Source: Argyresthia goedartella
Taxonomy: Eukaryota; Arthropoda; Insecta; Lepidoptera; Argyresthiidae
Direction of reading: 5' to 3'
NCBI GenBank assembly: GCA_949825045.1
Contig: OX463835.1
Location: 16,881,201 to 16,945,200 of the forward strand
DNA: 64,000 nucleotides
Part shown: piece after piece, positions 60,822 through 64,000 of the stretch
How the letters are laid out: each line of letters starts with the position of its first letter
Position numbering within the stretch: the first letter of the stretch is position 1
Program-made: the position numbers and the translations under genes
Notes under the pieces: model-generated
Database searches by the model: none
What the model saw: the letters and a program-made list of their open reading frames with translations, nothing else
Told to the model about the DNA's origin: nothing

Positions 60822-61345
60822 TTTTTTTTAAACAAGCTTTTATTAAAAATGAACTAAAAAGTTTAAAATAAATTGACTCCAATAACAAATATATCACTTT
60901 ATAAGTTCATTGTAACCTTTAACGATAATTAAGCTTCTTCGTCTACGACAAAATAATTACATGCCATACATAATTATATATTTTTAACATTAAAACCTTT
61001 AATTGTTAAATCTTCCTGTTTTTAACACAGTCCCAATTTTATAAATAAAAGCGTGTTACATTGTGATTGCGAGAGGAAAAGAAGGTGCTAAATGTTCTTA
61101 ATCATACCATCAAAATGTAACACGCTTTTATTTATGACTGTGATAAAAACCGGAAAATTTAAGAATTAAAGTGTGGTTTTAATGTTAAAAATATATAATT
61201 ATGTACGGTATGTAATTATTTTGTCGTAGAAGAAGAAGCTTAATTATCGTTAAAGGTTACAATGAACTTATAAAGTGATATATTTGTTATTGGAGTTAAT
61301 TTATTTTAAACTTTTTAGTTCATTTTTAATAAAAGCTAGTTTTTT
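60822..61345. repeat. Long inverted repeat, about 230-bp arms
   Basis: AAAGTTTAAAATAAATTGAC, TCACTTTATAAGTTCATTGT and TAACACGCTTTTATTTAT-type phrases on the left are mirrored on the right. The arms (60826-61058 and 61112-61340) differ by few changes, with an about 50-bp spacer. Likely a MITE or fold-back; flanked by A/T runs. Confidence 0.88.
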
Positions 61346-61743
61346 AAGTTTTTTTTTCTTTATTTTTAATTTTAACTTTTTAGTATTTTTAAATCGAGAT
61401 TTACTACGACGTAGTTCGTAGCACGTAGTAGCGTGTTTCCGTTATGTAGTCCGTAGTACGTTCACATTATATGTGCTGCTTTGAGCACAAGTTTATGTAT
61501 TTTATTTATTTATATAAGTATTTTTTTTTACATATTTGTGATAAGGTAAAATCATGTTTAAATTAATTATGTAATCACCAGTTATTTATTTGTAACGTTT
61601 CTCATTCTATCCATTTCTTTTAATGCATCAACATTAGAAGGTTTCGTCGAAGTCAACTTCGAGCATCCAAGTTCTTCGATTTGAAGACCTGGTAAAGACT
61701 TAACTCGGCTTTGGGGTCGGACAGATGTCCGATACTAGATAGT

Positions 61744-61980
61744 ATCAAAGTACTCGTCAAAACAAATTAAACGAGCCCAAACTCGATGGGGTTGCGTCGT
61801 TTAATTATGGAGTTCCTATGAGCCACCTTACAGCTCCATCATCAGACCCTGGTTACCATCTAGTGTCAAAGTACTCGTCAAGACAAATTAAACGAACCCA
61901 AACTCGATGAGGTTGCGTCGTTTAATGATGGAGTTCCTATGGCCACCTTCCAAATCCATCATCAGATCAGGTCTATGACA
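61744..61980. repeat. Imperfect tandem duplication of about 118 bp
   Basis: GTCAAAGTACTCGTCAA-type start, AACTCGATG-GGTTGCGTCG and GGAGTTCCTATG occur in each of two adjacent units. After it, 61985-62135 (AATTTCAGCTCAATCGG, GATTACAGACAGACAGAC) looks like a common LINE/SINE tail. Confidence 0.75.
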
Positions 61981-62309
61981 TAATAAAAATAATATTGCAT
62001 TGTCATCCGATTTATACATGCATGCAAAATTTCAGCTCAATCGGAAACCGGGAATTGGATCAAATTTAACTTGCAAGATTTGATTACAGACAGACAGACA
62101 ACGGGACAGGTGAAACTAAATAAAAGCTTGTAAAAAAGCTAAACTGGTTACCAAACCAACAAAGTTGCAATGGAGTATTGAAGAACCGACTAAAAGTGGG
62201 TACGCTAAAAAGCTCAAAACAAGCAGATAAGAATGAACGTAATTATTGCGTTTCGACGAAATTATTGTAATAACCTATCAATAGTACATTGTTGCCCAGG
62301 TATAGAAAT

Positions 62310-62390
62310 TAACCAATAGATGGACGAGTTAGTTCGCGGGCCGAGCCGCAGGTGAGGCCCGCGAAGATGCGAGTCCATCTATTGCACTTT
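62310..62390. repeat. Hairpin with GC-rich arms
   Basis: CAATAGATGGAC pairs with GTCCATCTATTG, and TTCGCGGGCC with GGCCCGCGAA inside it. Probably the centre of a fold-back element. Confidence 0.75.
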
Positions 62391-63357
62391 CTACCGAGGC
62401 ATTTACTATGTGCTTTTCACGCCTAATGTAAGGAAATTAAACAGGTTGAGTACACAGTATAATACACAGTTTAATTAAAAGTAATATTGATATTCGCATT
62501 AGGGCAGTTGTGGAATGACGAAGAAATGTTTTTTCCCGGAACATTTATTTTAGTATTTTGTGTCATTTCGGCCGGTATGGAGTGTGATGACGACCGAAAA
62601 TAATCGATCAATAGCAGAGTAGAAAGTAAAAAAGGCCGCTAAACACTACATTTTACTTTGCAAATCTACATTGTTTGACTGTTTTTGAATTGTACTACTA
62701 AGAACTACTTTCTACTCTCATTTCAATCCATCTTTGGCCATATTTCCGAGCAGTGGCGTGAAAATGAAATTTTTATGCGAGCCGAACCCACTGTAAGAAT
62801 TAGATTTAATTGTTCCCGCCTGCATTTAAATTTAACACGTCTGTTATCTGCATGCGTCAATTCGTATCTGCATGTTTTGTGCATTTTAGTGTACCGCAGT
62901 CGTTTATTTTTTATTTTTTATTATTTTATGTCGTCATTTACCTGCTTATGCATTTAAAAAATTGCCTTTTTATTTTGATACTCCACTCTAGGGTCATAAA
63001 AAAAGTTTTTGTAATATTAACTCAGTGACTCGCGCCATCAAGTCGAATCTAATGACGTATTGTTTATCAAAATCGGTTGAGCCGTAGAGTAGTTACGAGG
63101 GGACAGGAACAGACATTTATACAAACATGGCTATACAGGTCAAACACATAGCCCTCCTCTTATCCGCTTCGCTGTGTCGGGTAAAAAGAAAGTAAATCAT
63201 ATCATACCTATGTACATATGATGACGTCAACATTTTTGGCATGTTACGTAGTGTTCTTATTAATTAGCTTTGGAATGTAGAGCAGGTGCAACTGTTACTG
63301 ACTATGAGTACCTATCTAAAACTTTTTAATCGTAATATAAATAAATAAATAATCAAT

Positions 63358-63606
63358 AAATATTAGAGGACAATCTTACACAAGTCGACCTAGGCCCACA
63401 GTAAGCTCAACAGGGCTTGTGTTGTGGGTACTAGACGACGATATATTTAATAGAGATAAATACTTATGTATACATAGAAAACATCCAAGACGAAAAAACC
63501 AATATTCATTCTCATCACACAAATATTTGCCCTTACCGGGATTCGAACCCATTACCGTCAGCTTCGTAGGCAGGGTCACTACCCGCTAGGCTAAACTGGT
63601 GGTCAA
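63358..63606 (-). repeat. SINE family 2, copy 3 (diverged)
   Basis: Minus strand: tRNA-like head GGTTCGAATCCC, body with CAAATATTTG and GTCTAGTACCCACAA, ending near AATCAATAAATATTAG. The head sequence CTGCCTACGAAGC is shared with the other copies. Confidence 0.7.
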
Positions 63607-63609
63607 TTG

Positions 63610-64000
63610 TTTTATTTACATTTATTCAAGAGCATTCTAAAAATACATATTGAAAGGTTAGCATACACACAACACCCTGAATCCTTTATACAGTTTTCTG
63701 TATAATTCGGTGATTCAGACTACAAAGCATAATGTCAGAGCAGTTATTTTGAAAAAAATAATGTAGAAGAGCGGTTAAATCAAAATCTTCAAACACGTCT
63801 TAACCATAACCGTAACACAATTTTACCGTATATGTATGACATTATTTTGGTAACAGACGGTAAATGAGTCGGTCACCCTGCAATTGTTTTGCAAGGCGTT
63901 ATAGCGAAGAAAATCTAATTTTACATTTGGCAAGGTTCGCATTATTTTGGTCGGGCTGTTTTGTTTATTTCATATTCCCGGCTTTTATATCCAGTAGTGT
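63610..64000. other. No feature seen
   Basis: AT-rich sequence up to the window edge, with no open frame or repeat recognised. Confidence 0.4.

Overview
This is nuclear DNA from an insect, most likely a moth or butterfly. The host genes are split by introns with GT-AG type signals, and the spaces between are packed with non-LTR retrotransposons, tRNA-headed SINEs, Tc1, mariner (DD37D), hAT and MULE-type DNA transposons and many MITE-like inverted repeats. Lepidoptera is an inference from the style of these repeats and genes; no rRNA, organelle or prokaryotic feature is present.

Region 1 (about 4.3-33.25 kb, + strand) is one large gene: nine exons, joining in phase, encode the YEATS domain and C-terminal part of a YEATS2 homologue, the acyl-lysine reader subunit of the ATAC histone acetyltransferase complex. 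The 5' end lies left of the window; the stop codon is at 33248-33250. About 852 codons are spread over 29 kb because all introns but one (93 bp) are filled with repeats: a LINE nested inside a Tc1-like transposase, a 19-bp minisatellite that starts exactly at a splice donor and repeats that donor, a 121-bp perfect palindrome, an almost intact Tc1 element, a hAT element with 8-bp target duplications, a 77-copy 23-bp satellite, and a 2.4-kb element with about 200-bp inverted ends.

Region 2 (33.3-43.4 kb) is mobile-element debris: a MULE transposase split by about 3 kb of inserted DNA, which carries a tandem array of TGACGTCA motifs and a mariner DD37D element, flanked by two rearranged copies of a GC-rich fold-back element.

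Region 3 (43.4-52.4 kb) holds small secreted-protein genes. Two minus-strand two-exon genes encode nearly identical 116-residue Cys-Gly-Cys proteins, each with a TATA box 62 bp upstream of the ATG. A plus-strand two-exon gene encodes an unrelated secreted protein of about 276 residues. LINE remnants and MITEs lie between them.

Region 4 (53-64 kb) starts with two candidate first coding exons (54.29 and 56.09 kb), both ending in the same splice phase, which suggests alternative promoters of a gene whose remaining exons lie right of the window. The rest is intron-like, with nested MITEs, a long inverted repeat at 60.8-61.3 kb and SINEs.
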